From: Zygnema cylindricum
Lineage: Eukaryota; Streptophyta; Zygnematophyceae; Zygnematales; Zygnemataceae
Assembly (NCBI GenBank): GCA_037447655.1
Contig: JBBHKE010002887.1
Location: forward strand, 62,001 to 126,000
DNA: 64,000 bases
Direction: 5' to 3'
Position 1 is the first letter of the stretch, and each line of letters opens with the position of its first letter. Both the position numbers and the translations under genes were made by a program. The notes below the pieces were generated by a model that saw only the letters and a program-made list of their open reading frames with translations, did not search any database and was not told the origin of the DNA. Shown piece after piece: positions 1-10,830 of the stretch.

Positions 1-3000
1 CTTTTTCCCTCTTCTCTTTTTGTCTTTTGACATTAACCCCATTTGTACAATATTGTTTTTTGGGAAAAATATGCGATTCACAACTTGACGAATTAGTCTG
101 GACTGCACAAAACTTTAGGGCCCATTCTTTACGTCCTGCAGATATTTCATAGACTTACCATAGAAAGAGCTTGTGAACTATAGGCATCCATGTGGGCCCT
201 TTCCTTACAAAACTGAGACTGTTCTATGTTTCAACTACGACAACTGTTTCACCTCACTAATTGCAGTTTGATTGGTATATTTTGTGTAGGGAGCTCTGAT
301 TGGCCGAGCTTACATCCAATGGTGCGACGACGGGCCTCCTGTGAGTCTTCCTAGGAGGGATTGTGGACCGTGCGTTTTTGGTGGAGTATATTTAAAGTTC
401 AGGCTGATAATTAAATAGTTTGTGCTTCTCTGAAATTGTTTCATTCATCAAAAAATTGTTATTTGGTTGTGCAGAGAAAGACTCCAATACGAAGTATTCT
501 CCATGATCTTTAGTATGCATCGACAACCAGTGTGACTCAAAATTTGTGTGGAACTAAAACTATTCCAAATTTGATGTTATTGTTTTGGTTTTATGAGAAA
601 CCACAACTGACGAGTTCGATCCTCTGTCCATTTTGGTTAACGATTTGAAAATTTCATTTTTTAATCACTTCGGTGACCTTAGTATTCATGGAATTTAATT
701 CCCTACATGTCTGGATCACCCTTCGTAAAAAACAATTTGCATTGCTTATAAGATATTTTACACTTCCACAGAAGCCTTTGTTGTAGCCGCATTACTCACC
801 CCATTATACACCATCTCGTAAAACTACACCGTTTGGTTTTGAATAACTTTAATGTGAACTGTTTTTGGATTTTTTTCAGGTTTACAACCTCATCTCTCTT
901 GGTGGGCCCCACGCTGGAGTAGCTTCCACTCCTCGCTGTGGGGTATGGACTTTCTACTGCACTGCCCATCGCCTTTAGTGTAATGTGCGTAAATGCAGAA
1001 TTAGTAATACTAGTAAATTTATAATAGTCCACTCCCTTAAACAGTGTTATTCACAGTATTTTGTGATTTTCTGTCAAAAAGAGCCGCAACTGAATTAGTA
1101 TTATTAGCATTACTAGTGATGGGCAGTGTAGCACATCAATTCTGCAGAAAGTCTGAGAAAAAGATAGAAATAAAAGTATTTCGTACTTGGAATTTTTTCA
1201 CAGCAATTTATCTGGTAAATTTTGTTCAGCCTCCACGAGTTAAAAACCAAATTTTTGGATAGTACGGAAATAAAGTATGATGCCGATGATATCCGATATT
1301 AATTTCAGTAGATCGCGATGATTGACAATATCAATTATCCACTCGATGTATTGATATATCGAATATCGAGACTCTTCAAAAGAGTACATTTCAATGATTG
1401 GCAAATCCTGCTCGGTACAGAGCACTTCTTTCAACCTATGTTTGGAAATTACGTAACGTACGAATAGCGTTTATAGTATGAATCGTATAAAACATGCTTC
1501 AATATGTACGCTTTGCAATTCTATACGAAATCTTGTACGAGCAAATCAGAAGCTTACTTTGCTCATTAGTCTTGTTCTTCCCTGTCCCGTAAAATAAAAC
1601 TGACGCTGATTGTTCACTCCAAATTTTCATTAGCTATTTCAGGGTTTTTTTCAGTGATGTATGTCAAGGATATTTTTTCAGTATTTGTATGGGTTATTGG
1701 TCTAGCCCTTGATCTCAGTATCTTACTTGTTTGAAACACGTAAAAGAAAACAATTGAGCATTTAACTTTGCATGAACGGTTCAGATCGCATCACGGTAAC
1801 ACAAAATGTTGGATGAAAGTTCGCATGTCATGTTTAAGTTTGATAAGTTACCGCTGGTGGTGTATACATAGGAGTTCAAGTACAGTACTTTTGCCGTGCA
1901 CACTTCTTTTTAAACATCCTGTAGCTCGGAGCAAACATTGATACGATACGATAGCACTACTGTATCTAATGACGATGACGATATTTCCTGGGATATTTTA
2001 GATGTACAACATTAGTTTTCTGGATGGGAATAAAAATCAGAATTCACGGCTATACCATGGGTCAACAGAGTTTTTAAACTTTAATATATATACATATATA
2101 AGTTATAATTTATAACGGGCCAAAACACAACGAAACAATTTCGGTTCCACTATATGGTACCATAACGTACAACAAAATGTGATTAAGTATTGTACTTTGG
2201 CTGTACTTTCACGTATTTATGTATACCTTATATGTAATTATAACTGTTTTACATAAACTTTTCAAATACTGAAATGTACTTTATGTGTCATGTGCTGAAT
2301 TGTGTTTGCATCTACTTGTGTAAATAGTTAAGTATAGTTCAAATTATAACAGATTATTTCTGGTTTTGTCCATTTTGTGTAAAATCATTTGCCCCTTGGT
2401 TCAAATAGCTGGGCGAAAAGACTAACTATTTGAACCGCCAACTTCGGTTCAAATATTGTTTGACAACTGTACATAAAATATTTAAGATGTCTTAGTTTGT
2501 GTTTCCAAAAGGGTCTCTCGTTTATTATACGATTGGTGGATGAGCTGTCCAGTGTGCCAAATGATATTTGGCGCATGTCATTCTTCCGTTGACTTGCTTT
2601 GACCATACAACTGTCGAGATCATGTTTAGGAAGACGATTCAAAGGCACAAAATTTATTACAACATCAATTGCAGAGACACATATCTGAGTTTGCTACTTC
2701 TGTGTATGGTATAACTGTACGGTGGATCAGTTTTATGTTGAATGTTTGTACTTTGTTTATTTGGATATTTAGTTCAGTCTAGTTCCCAAAAGCAGGTAAC
2801 TTAATCTGATATTCTGTTCAATTGGGTCGAAGCTGGCGGTTGATTTTGGACCAAGTACTTCATAAAACTCAGAAGTGTTTTTTTTGGTGGGCTGATGGAG
2901 GGATCTTTTCCCAGCGTTTGGCAATTTGTCGATTGATAGACAACATTATTAAGTTGGGCGTATATACATCATTTGTTCAGGTACACATGCCACTCTGGCT

Positions 3001-4450
3001 GCCCTTTTCTTTGCACTGTCCATTGATTCCCTTGTAAAAACTTTTACAGTGTTTAGGGAGGCACTCGTTATATGGAACTGAGAAATCAGCCTTATGTGTG
3101 TTACTTTTCCGCATCTACGTAGGTCCTTTCTTTATGGACGTGAAATATGTGTGGATCATACTGATTTACAAAGCACCCAAATCGTCGATCCACATTAACT
3201 TTGGTGAATGGTGTTGTTACCTTAACTAGTGTAGACAATAGTTAGTTTGCAGGAAAGAATTGTATTTATTACCGAATTGTGGTGGCTGGTTTGCGACTGT
3301 GATTCTTACCAGCTTCTTTTCTGAGTGCCTTATGATACTAATGTTGTACATAAACTGAGCAGATAGTGTATAGTCTAGAGCGTTTGTCGGGCTTCTCGGT
3401 ATGTAACACATTAGGTGATCATGTACAACTTATATGCAAGAAGCTATTAGTTCATCAAAGAAGGTTAACAAATTCAAAGGAACCCAAACGTTCTGAAAAA
3501 AAAAAATGGAACAAAGAGTCTCCAAATATTTAATGACTGATGGATGTGTGTTTACGAGACGTGAGGATTAAAATGAAACCAAAGCGACAGAAGACTATAC
3601 TGGAACCTTAAAAACCCCAAAAGAGTCATTCAAAAGAAAGCAAGGTGGAGAATCTGTCAGCGGCGGCCATCTTCAATCTTTATAGTTTTTTAACCATTTA
3701 TTTTCTAAACTGGAAGAAAAAATCTTTTCCAGGGGTGCCGGAAAAAAAAGAACACATGACCAATAAAATTATGTTTCTTTGGCAGAATCACGTGGCGCCC
3801 ACCGGCTATGTCAAGATCCCCACTGTGAGGCAACACTCTTCTTGGACTATAGGGAGTATTGTCATATTATATGTTTCATATTGTCAAACGTGGAAAATGC
3901 TCTATGGTCGATGTCGAGTCATAATGTGGAGTGTGGACTGTGAAGTGTTGAGAGTAAAATTTTACTTTTGAATGTTGAATATTGAACATTAAATATTGAC
4001 CATTGGATATGGACTGCCAAATGTCAAAGGTTGGATGTTGACTTTTTGCATCATGGATCTTGAGTGTCAAATGCAGATCAGTAAAAGCTGGAAGTTGAAT
4101 GTTTATTTTACTTCTAAATATCCAACGTAAAAGTGGGAAAGCGTTGTTTCATTGGAGGACGCCAGGTGGCACCAAATCAAGGTTAAGGGAACTGATGACA
4201 GATTTCAAGTTTGGAATTTTGTTGTACAGGACTTGACAGCCTATCAAAAAGGTTGTTTGTTTCTGCCTCGTCTCAATAACGAGTTTCCGTCGTCTCGTAA
4301 TTCCACTTACAAGGAACGATTTTCGGCAATCAACCGTCTTGTACTAATTATGGTGCTCTTCTCTTCCCTTTTCTTGCTATACAGTCAGTAAAGATTATCA
4401 TTTATATCTTCAAATGCAGTGAAAGCAACAGACCTGAATGCAGTTATGTT
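1..4450. other. Region without a supported gene
   Basis: I found no reading frame, exon chain or RNA gene that I can support here. The frames present are short, lack family motifs and are not joined by convincing splice sites. Around 1262-1400 there is TATCG-rich sequence resembling a worn copy of the TIR elements at 32586 and 47291. Around 3960-4080 there is a loose TTGAAT/ATATTG-type low-complexity stretch. A short segment near 3786-3832, preceded by a CAG, looks exon-like, but I could not connect it to anything. Confidence 0.5.
2396..2472. repeat. Dispersed hairpin repeat (GGTTCAAAT type)
   Basis: GGTTCAAATAG and its complement CTATTTGAACC face each other across about 19 bases, followed by another CGGTTCAAATATTG. 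A related stretch (CTTGGTTCAAATAAC, then CGGTTCAAATACTG) lies at about 50099-50150 inside a PPR intron. The two look like ends or fragments of one dispersed element. Family unknown. Confidence 0.45.
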
Positions 4451-4452
4451 GT

Positions 4453-5070
4453 TCATTGTAAAAAAAATTGGAATTTCAAACATTGTAGTCCATGAATGAA
4501 AATGTGGTTGAAGCATGACCTCCTGTGGGAACAGGTAAATTCTTCCATTTTGTACGTGAAATTGCCCTTCATAAATGTGCGATACAACGATTCACGTTCA
4601 AATGGTACATTCTTGGACATTTGTACAAACTTAAATTTTGCAACGGTTTTCGTGGCCGTTGATACCACAACAACCCTAAGAACGTTCAGATTGTACATTA
4701 GCGTGACGCTACTAGATATTTTAATCGGCGCCTGCCCGTACACATACGCAGCTCCGATTTTGTCCTTTTGGAAATGATGATTATTCCCGGGCGGCTCAAC
4801 AGGTCCTACGTGGTACCAATTGCAATCTAACACCTCATTCACTGGCACGACCTGATGGAAGGGCGTTACAAATATTACTGCCAGTAAACGTGTTCGTACG
4901 ATTGCTGGGAACGCCTGATGGAAGGTTATCCTTAGATAACGAAAAAGTCGTCGTGCATTACTGCGGACGTACGATCTTGCGGACGTACGATCTTGCAGAC
5001 GTACGATCTTAAGGCCACGGGCTGTTAACGTGAAAGAGGAGTGCGCATAGTAAGACGGGATTGCACACAT
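4453..5070 (-). repeat. Old dispersed repeat with an open 205-codon frame
   Basis: The minus strand is open for 205 codons, but the product matches no family I recognise. The DNA between about 4830 and 4930, read on the minus strand, resembles the plus strand at about 19195-19285: both carry CCATCAGGCG, then a stretch containing GTTTACTGGCA or ATTACTGGCA, then CCATCAGGTCGTG about 55-65 bases further on. The two are therefore copies of one repeat in opposite orientation, and the long frame probably reflects a former element rather than a host gene. Whether it derives from a transposase I cannot tell. Confidence 0.4.
4963..5010. repeat. Three tandem 16-bp units
   Basis: GCGGACGTACGATCTT occurs at 4963, 4979 and 4995 (the last copy has GCA for GCG). 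Each unit contains the palindromic core ACGTACG. The array lies within the old repeat at 4453-5070. Confidence 0.85.
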
Positions 5071-5299
5071 CGTCGCTCCGATTAGCTCTCCTTAAAAGGT
5101 AAAACAAACTCTTCATTTTGGCCGGCCGTCGAACCGGCCAGATTGTATGTACCGCTTGAGCGGAACTAAACTGATGCGAAAACAAAGAATTAAAAACGTG
5201 GTAAAAGTCAGGACTTCAAAACATGTTAATAAAACAAAATTTATAATACTTTTAGTTGATTCAAATATTTTTTTTGGCCGAGAATTACCATAGCCAGGA

Positions 5300-5640
5300 T
5301 TGGCAAATTATATCAATAAATTCATGAAATAACAAATATAATGAAATATTAATGAAATAATAAAACAATAATGAAATGAAGAACATAGTGAAATTATAAC
5401 GAAATAATAATGATAATAAAGAAATAATAATGAAATAATAATGAAATAATGCCAACTAAAAATGGAATAGTATGAAAGAGCTATTAAGAATGAACGAAAT
5501 ATGAAATAAAAGATAATAATTATTATTGTTAATAAGAGCTGGATGCCCAATGAATTGAATAAAAAGGTAAAAAGTAGAGACAATAATTGAAATTCGTACT
5601 TCAATTGCAAAAAATACATAAAAGGGAAAATGCCAAGAAT
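5300..5640. repeat. AT-rich AATAATGAAAT low-complexity tract
   Basis: This tract is built of short repeats of the type ATAATGAAATAATAA. The long hydrophobic minus-strand frame across it is a by-product of this composition (codons for I, F, L, Y) and is not treated as a gene. Confidence 0.7.
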
Positions 5641-6403
5641 CATTTAAAATATTTAAGATTTCAAAACTTTACCCTTCCTAATAGAGTTCCTGTGTTGTTA
5701 GCTTTAATTCGAATGTAGTATTAATTTATAAATATCTAAGTTTCAATTATTTTCTACTTTGGTTTCAGTAATACACTAATTTGTTTTCAATTATAATCTA
5801 GTATAGTTTCAATTTTAAACTAATTTAGTTTCAATTATACACTAGTTGTTCAACATGCAAGCAGAAACGCAAAAGGGAAAAAAGCACCACCCGTTTCCTC
5901 GCCCTTCAATTTGAGGAAAATTGCAAGATTCAGTGGGAATTCAGACTGCAATTCGATGCTCTACGCAAGAATGGCATCCGTCCATGAATCATAATTAGTG
6001 TGAAATTTAGTGAGAGTGAGAGTGTCGGTGAGAGTGTCGGTGAGAGTGAGAGGGGGAGTGAGAAAAGGGGAAAAAACAAAACAATATTTTCCTCTTTTAG
6101 TGTTACGGATAGAGTGAGGAATAAATAGACGAACCAGCAGAAAACACGTAAAAAAAAAAGAGTTGAAAAAGGCAAAGCGATAATATGAAAGCGGAAGAAG
6201 GAAAAGTGTACGCTTTTCTCTCTTCACCTCAAACGGTATTTTAAAACGTCAATTGGTCGTAAAACGATAAGCGGTGGAGTCCAATTTATCTTCGGTACAA
6301 TCGACTGCGGCGGGAATCAACAAGAATGTAAGGTCCGAGGACAAGGAAAAACTCAGAAGAGGGGCAAAACTTTTCTCTCTTGTTTTCTCAAAGAAGGTTG
6401 GTG

Positions 6404-6637
6404 GTACGGATATTTAAATTTCACGACGGTGTACGATTTTTAATATTTTGTACGAATACATATATTATTGTATATAATCGTACAACGAATATTCCATTTT
6501 TGCTGTTCCCAAATTAGCATAAACGCCGAAATTAGAATACACCTTTTTTTTATTATTATTTCTTAATTAGCGTCAATGACGGTATATTTACTTCCACACT
6601 ATTTAAACTTTGACACTAATAACGATGCGCGGTGTAG
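6404..6637 (-). mobile_element. Transposon end fragment, family C
   Basis: The right boundary is the complement of CTACACCGCGCATCGTTATT. The body (a TACGGATATTTAAATTTCAC motif, a TTTTGCTGTTCC motif, then TTAATTAGCGTCAATGAC) recurs inverted at 20390-20640 and in part at 63514-64000. I infer a dispersed non-autonomous DNA element; no transposase is seen. Boundaries at the left are approximate. Confidence 0.6.
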
Positions 6638-6773
6638 CTGTCCTGGTAATGTCCTGGTAATTTTTGCGGCTGTGAGTGCCGGGAATAAGATGGAACAAAA
6701 AGTGTAAAGATCGGGTGGGGCCACCGGGATTCGAAACAGCGCCACCGTCAGGTTAACGCGTCCGAATGACCGC

Positions 6774-7334
6774 TACACCGCCAATCGCTATTAGCGTACA
6801 AGTTTCTTTACGTATAGAAATAATTACAGTGATTTACGCTAAAAAGGAATTTGAAAATTTTCAAAAAAAACATACATTCGAATTGTTTACTAATGCTAAT
6901 TTGGGTCTTTGAAAAAAAAAATGTCAGTCGCAAATATGCTTACACTAATATAGTTACTTGTACAAAATCTGAGAAATCGTACACAAGTCGTACGTTCACA
7001 AAATCAAAACGTGGTTGTTGGACGAATATGTGCGAACGTGATATTTGACAGCCCGATTACATCCCCTTTTTATAGCGCATAATCTCATGCGTCCGCGGTT
7101 ACTAAAACTCATTAATTATACTTTTCACTTAAAAAGGTACAATTTTGTACGGTCGGACACTTATCGTACATCACACTATTTAAATGACAACGTACTTTCG
7201 TTTTTACGCTAATTGGACGAAAAATCCTAAATGGCTTAAAGGAAAAAACATAATATTTTATGCTATTTAAGAATTTGGAAAAAAAAAACGGGACCGAATT
7301 AGAGTTCAATACGCTAATAGCGATTAGCTGTGTA
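6774..7334 (+). mobile_element. MITE, family B, copy 1 (561 bp)
   Basis: It starts TACACCGCCAATCGCTATTA and ends with an imperfect complement of it (TAATAGCGATTAGCTGTGTA). The outer TA on each side fits a TA target duplication, as in Tc1/mariner-type MITEs. A second copy of nearly identical length lies at 17110-17672 in the opposite orientation; the two share blocks such as GGTTGTTGGACGAATAT and its complement. No coding capacity is seen. Confidence 0.75.
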
Positions 7335-7425
7335 CTGTAGAGGAGCACCGAAAATCATCAATTCATGTCGGCCGACACCATTTCCTTAATCCGTACAAAC
7401 CATGCGATGTCAAAAAATATCGGGA

Positions 7426-7553
7426 ATCACAATCGCAAACCGATTTCACACAAGATCGGTATCGGAATCGCAAAAACAATTCACACAAGATCGATACCCC
7501 GAATCGCAAAACGAATTCACACAAGATCAGTACCCCGAATCGCAAAACAATTT
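7426..7553. repeat. Tandem ~35-bp repeat array
   Basis: About four degenerate units carry CGCAAAA, ACACAAGATCG and a TATC/ACCCC variant. The array leads directly into the GC-rich island that follows. Confidence 0.7.
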
Positions 7554-7890
7554 TCAGAAAATCGGTCAGCCAACCGGCCGACAGACCGATCGAAGTGAGT
7601 GAGTGAGGAGCATGAAGGCGCGCGTTTGTCTGTGTGAGAGAGTGGGCAACTATCCTCGACCCCGGGTCTGGCCCTTGGAAGGCCGACGACTTGACCGCCG
7701 AAGCGCCGCCGCAAGATGCTTTGGGGCCGGCAACGCCGCCTAAGTCGGAGGGGCGGCTCGGACGAAACCGCCCTCCGGTTACAGTTATGTTAAGCGCCCC
7801 GTTCGACAGTACGCGGCACGGATGGAACGCTCTTGGCCGAGTCCCGGCGCAAGATCGGATTCGTTCGGAGTAAGGATGATGGAGTACTAT
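7554..7890. other. GC-rich island in AT-rich surroundings
   Basis: Roughly 300 bases are clearly GC-rich (CGCCGCCGCAAGATGC, GGGGCCGGCAACGCCG) between AT-rich flanks. Both strands are open over most of it: plus 7634-7873 and minus 7363-7965. Overlapping open frames on both strands are expected by chance at such composition. I recognise no protein family. The right side ends in a TACTGTACTGTACCGTAC stretch. It may be an old insertion, a transferred fragment or the GC-rich part of a decayed transposon. Confidence 0.4.
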
Positions 7891-8564
7891 AGTGTCGTCT
7901 ACTGTACTGTACCGTACAGTACCATACTGTAGTTTACGAACGACAAACGGAGGATTGTGTTTCATGGTTCCCTTGTCCCCTCCTTTTCCTTTCGTTTTTT
8001 TTTTGTTGATCTTTGTTTCAAATTATTTTTTTGTGATTTATTTGTTTTGTTCTGGTGATTTTTTTGGCTTTTACTAATAATTTTTATTTGTCTTTGCTAT
8101 TTCATTTGCTTAACGCTATCTTAATATTTTTCTTGTTTTCCTATTTGTGAAAGTTCAGGTTATATTTTAAAACGTGTAAATGTTTTCATCGTTGTAGAGG
8201 TAGGCAAGGTTTTCGAATTCGGGTACATTTACGCACGATACGTTTTTTTTTCTTTTTTCGTATTTATAACTAATAACATTGACCATAGTAACGGAAAATA
8301 CATATGGGTGTAATTTTTCCTCATATTTATGGGGGGGCTTCCTCTAGCCGAGATTTTCTCTCTGCCAGTTGGCATCACGCACCGACAAAATAGGCAAAAA
8401 TGGTGTTTTTCTGTTTAGTTTATCAAAAATACCGTCCAATACGAGGTTAGGAATTTGCATAATTTTGCAATCTACTGACGTGCCACACACATTTGAGCCA
8501 CCAGGCGACGTCACGTAGTGATAAAGGGCTAGTTTTCAAAATGCGTTTTTTTCACAAAACTGTC

Positions 8565-8690
8565 GTATTTTACAAAAATTGTGGTCTTTTCAAAAAATTG
8601 GGGTAATTTTTCAAAAAATAGGGGTCTATCCCAAAAAATTGGGGTTTCTTCTGAAAAATCAAGGGTTTTTTCAAGAAATACCATCCAATA
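8565..8690. repeat. Degenerate CAAAAAATTGGGGT tandem units
   Basis: About four units of 25-30 bp, each with TTTTTCAAAAAA(T/A) followed by GGGG or GGG, lie just outside the copia 5' LTR. No gene is visible from about 7970 to this point. Confidence 0.6.
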
Positions 8691-8700
8691 TGGATGTAAA

Positions 8701-9765
8701 TGTTGTAATTAATAGATTTTTATAGTAATTTCTAGGTCTAAATATGTCAGTATAACAAAGAAAAAAAAAGGGCAGACAGCCTGCCTCCACCTGCTCTCTC
8801 TAGCCACCATATTTGTTATAATCACTAAAAGTTATAGAGGGTGGTTGAGCCATGGCTGCCTTACTTTAATAGGCACGACTAAAGAGTGACTTATGTCACT
8901 CTCAACAAAAAGGTTGAGTCCCGCAGGACAGGAACCTCCGACCGGTAGAGTACAACGTAGTCGTTTGCTCTAATCAGTCTGTCGTAGAAGTCCGTTAAAG
9001 TACATACTGTTTGATACATATTTAAACTGGTACATGGTCTAGAAGTCCGTTAAAGTACATACTGTTTGATACATATTTAAACTGGTACATGGTCTTGAAA
9101 CCGATAAACTGAAATGTGAACAAAGGAACATAGAAGAAGTTAAGGTTTCAGTGCGGACGCCATTTCGCACGAAACAAATGAATCGGACATTTGTTTCGAC
9201 GGCCAACATTTAATGTCGGATTTAATTCGATGGCATACATCACTGCCGAGATCGCGAAATAGTCACTTTGGCATTTATGGACGTTGCATGACTTGGCGCC
9301 ACGTGGAAGGATAACATTTGGTCGAAGGAATTTCGGGGAACATACGGACGAGTGGAAGGGTGACACGCGTCCACTCAGTGGCCTTGTTGTACACAAGCCG
9401 TATAGAAAAGACATCCGTCCTCGTACCTTTGTGTACTTTACAGTCATGTGAATTGGTTCGTACTTCAGTAGATAGGGGTTGTGAGAGGGGTTTACGACCT
9501 AGGAAAATCTGGTAGGTAGTCACCTCTCTCTAAGAGAGCTTTGTATAAAACTGGCATTTTTGCTAGCTCATAACTTATCAGCCGGTTGGTCGTTTTCAGT
9601 GATTCTTTTTGCTACGGACTCAGGGGGGTCAAGTCAACACAAAGGTTTAGTCAGACTCTCAATTTGCCTTCTTGGACAGCAGTGGTTGTGGCTTGAAGTG
9701 GGTTAGCTAAAATCTATCTAGAGGCTTCCTGAATTTTGTAGTTCAATGGAGGACACAAAATTGCA
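8701..9765 (+). repeat. Copia 5' LTR
   Basis: It is 1065 bp and matches the 3' LTR along its length. It carries a tandem 55-bp duplication (8986-9040 and 9041-9095) that the 3' LTR lacks; without it the two LTRs have about equal length (1010 and 1000 bp). The next bases (GGTAATGGGCCCACC) only loosely resemble an initiator-Met tRNA primer site. Confidence 0.9.
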
Positions 9766-9789
9766 GGTAATGGGCCCACCCTCTAGGGT

Positions 9790-10830
9790 GCCCACCTTTA
9801 ATGTATCCGGGTTCATCTATTGGGAAGCCATGATGATGGGGGCTTTATGCGAAAAACAATACTGTGGTATCGTCAGTGGACAAGTGAAACGTCCACCTTA
9901 AAGAATTCCACAAGGATTTATAAGATTAAGGTTTTTTGCAGCAGCGATTGCTTCAGCGGAGGAGGCAGATGATGGGGACGGCAGTGTGTCCGGAAAGGGG
10001 AAAGGGAAGGAGACACCCCTCACTCTTATTACCACGCCACCTAGAGCGGCGACTGTGAAGACCGTAGAAAACGATACTTAAATGTGGGAAGACGTAAACA
10101 TGGCTACCAAGAACTTCATTATAAGGCACCTCACTCAACTTTTGGCCACCCCTCTTCACATTTACAAAGCCGAGGAGTTGTGGGTGGGTTTGGTGGAGAT
10201 CTAAACAGCTGGTACTATTCACGAGCTCCAGTTGGCTGAGCAAAAGCTAGCGAGTTACACTTACAAAGGAGGAAAGATGTTAGATTATTGTAATGATCTT
10301 TTTTGTTCGTATATGGAGATGGAAAGTGTCGGGTGGACTGTTACAATGAAGATGAAAGTTAACAATCTCATCATGAAGTTACCAGACGAGTACGAGAACA
10401 TAGTTTTCCGAGTACAGGAAATGACTGATAGTTCATGGAAGTGGAATACAGTGGTCCGGATGATACTTGTGCAGGAAAACACCATGGAGATTAGGAGAGG
10501 AGGAAAGAGCATTCAAGCTCTAGCTGCAGGAGGGGACCGATGGGGGAAGTACCCGAAGAAATCGTACAAAGGGGAAAGAGATCAGCCCGGAGGACCAAGG
10601 CCCTCAAAGAGCCTTTGTCATTTTTGCAAAACGCCTAAAAACTTTATCGCCGATTATGTCAAGCTGTCAAAGTTGAGGCTCCAAAAGAATTGTGGAGGGG
10701 GTTCTTCCAGAGGGAAGAAAAAGGCAATTATGGTCACAAAAGTGACTGAAGAAACCGAGGACGATTCCTCTAAGGAGGATGGGGAGCTTCTTCTTGACAA
10801 GAGTCTGAAGGAGAAGGAGATCCCTTAGAG
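9790..10830 (+). pseudogene. gag: Copia gag, broken
   Basis: A short segment from 9790 reads in one frame to a stop near 9900. The main part continues in another frame at 10232-10828 (198 codons). This part has the usual gag features: a predicted helical region with LPDEYENIVFRVQEM, then a basic stretch rich in R, K and G. The zinc knuckle is damaged: CHFCK is present, but the expected His and last Cys are missing. The product would have packaged element RNA in cytoplasmic particles. Confidence 0.75.

Noticed and set aside
3786-3832. Possible exon after a CAG
   Set aside because: No partner exon in phase and no family resemblance.
6705-6785. tRNA-like sequence on the minus strand with a B-box-like TTTCGAATCC
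   Set aside because: The T-stem and anticodon stem do not pair and the acceptor ends do not match; at most a relic of a SINE-like element.
7363-7965. 200-codon minus-strand frame over the GC-rich island and tandem array
   Set aside because: Half of it is the translation of the 35-bp repeat and the rest is GC-rich DNA open on both strands.
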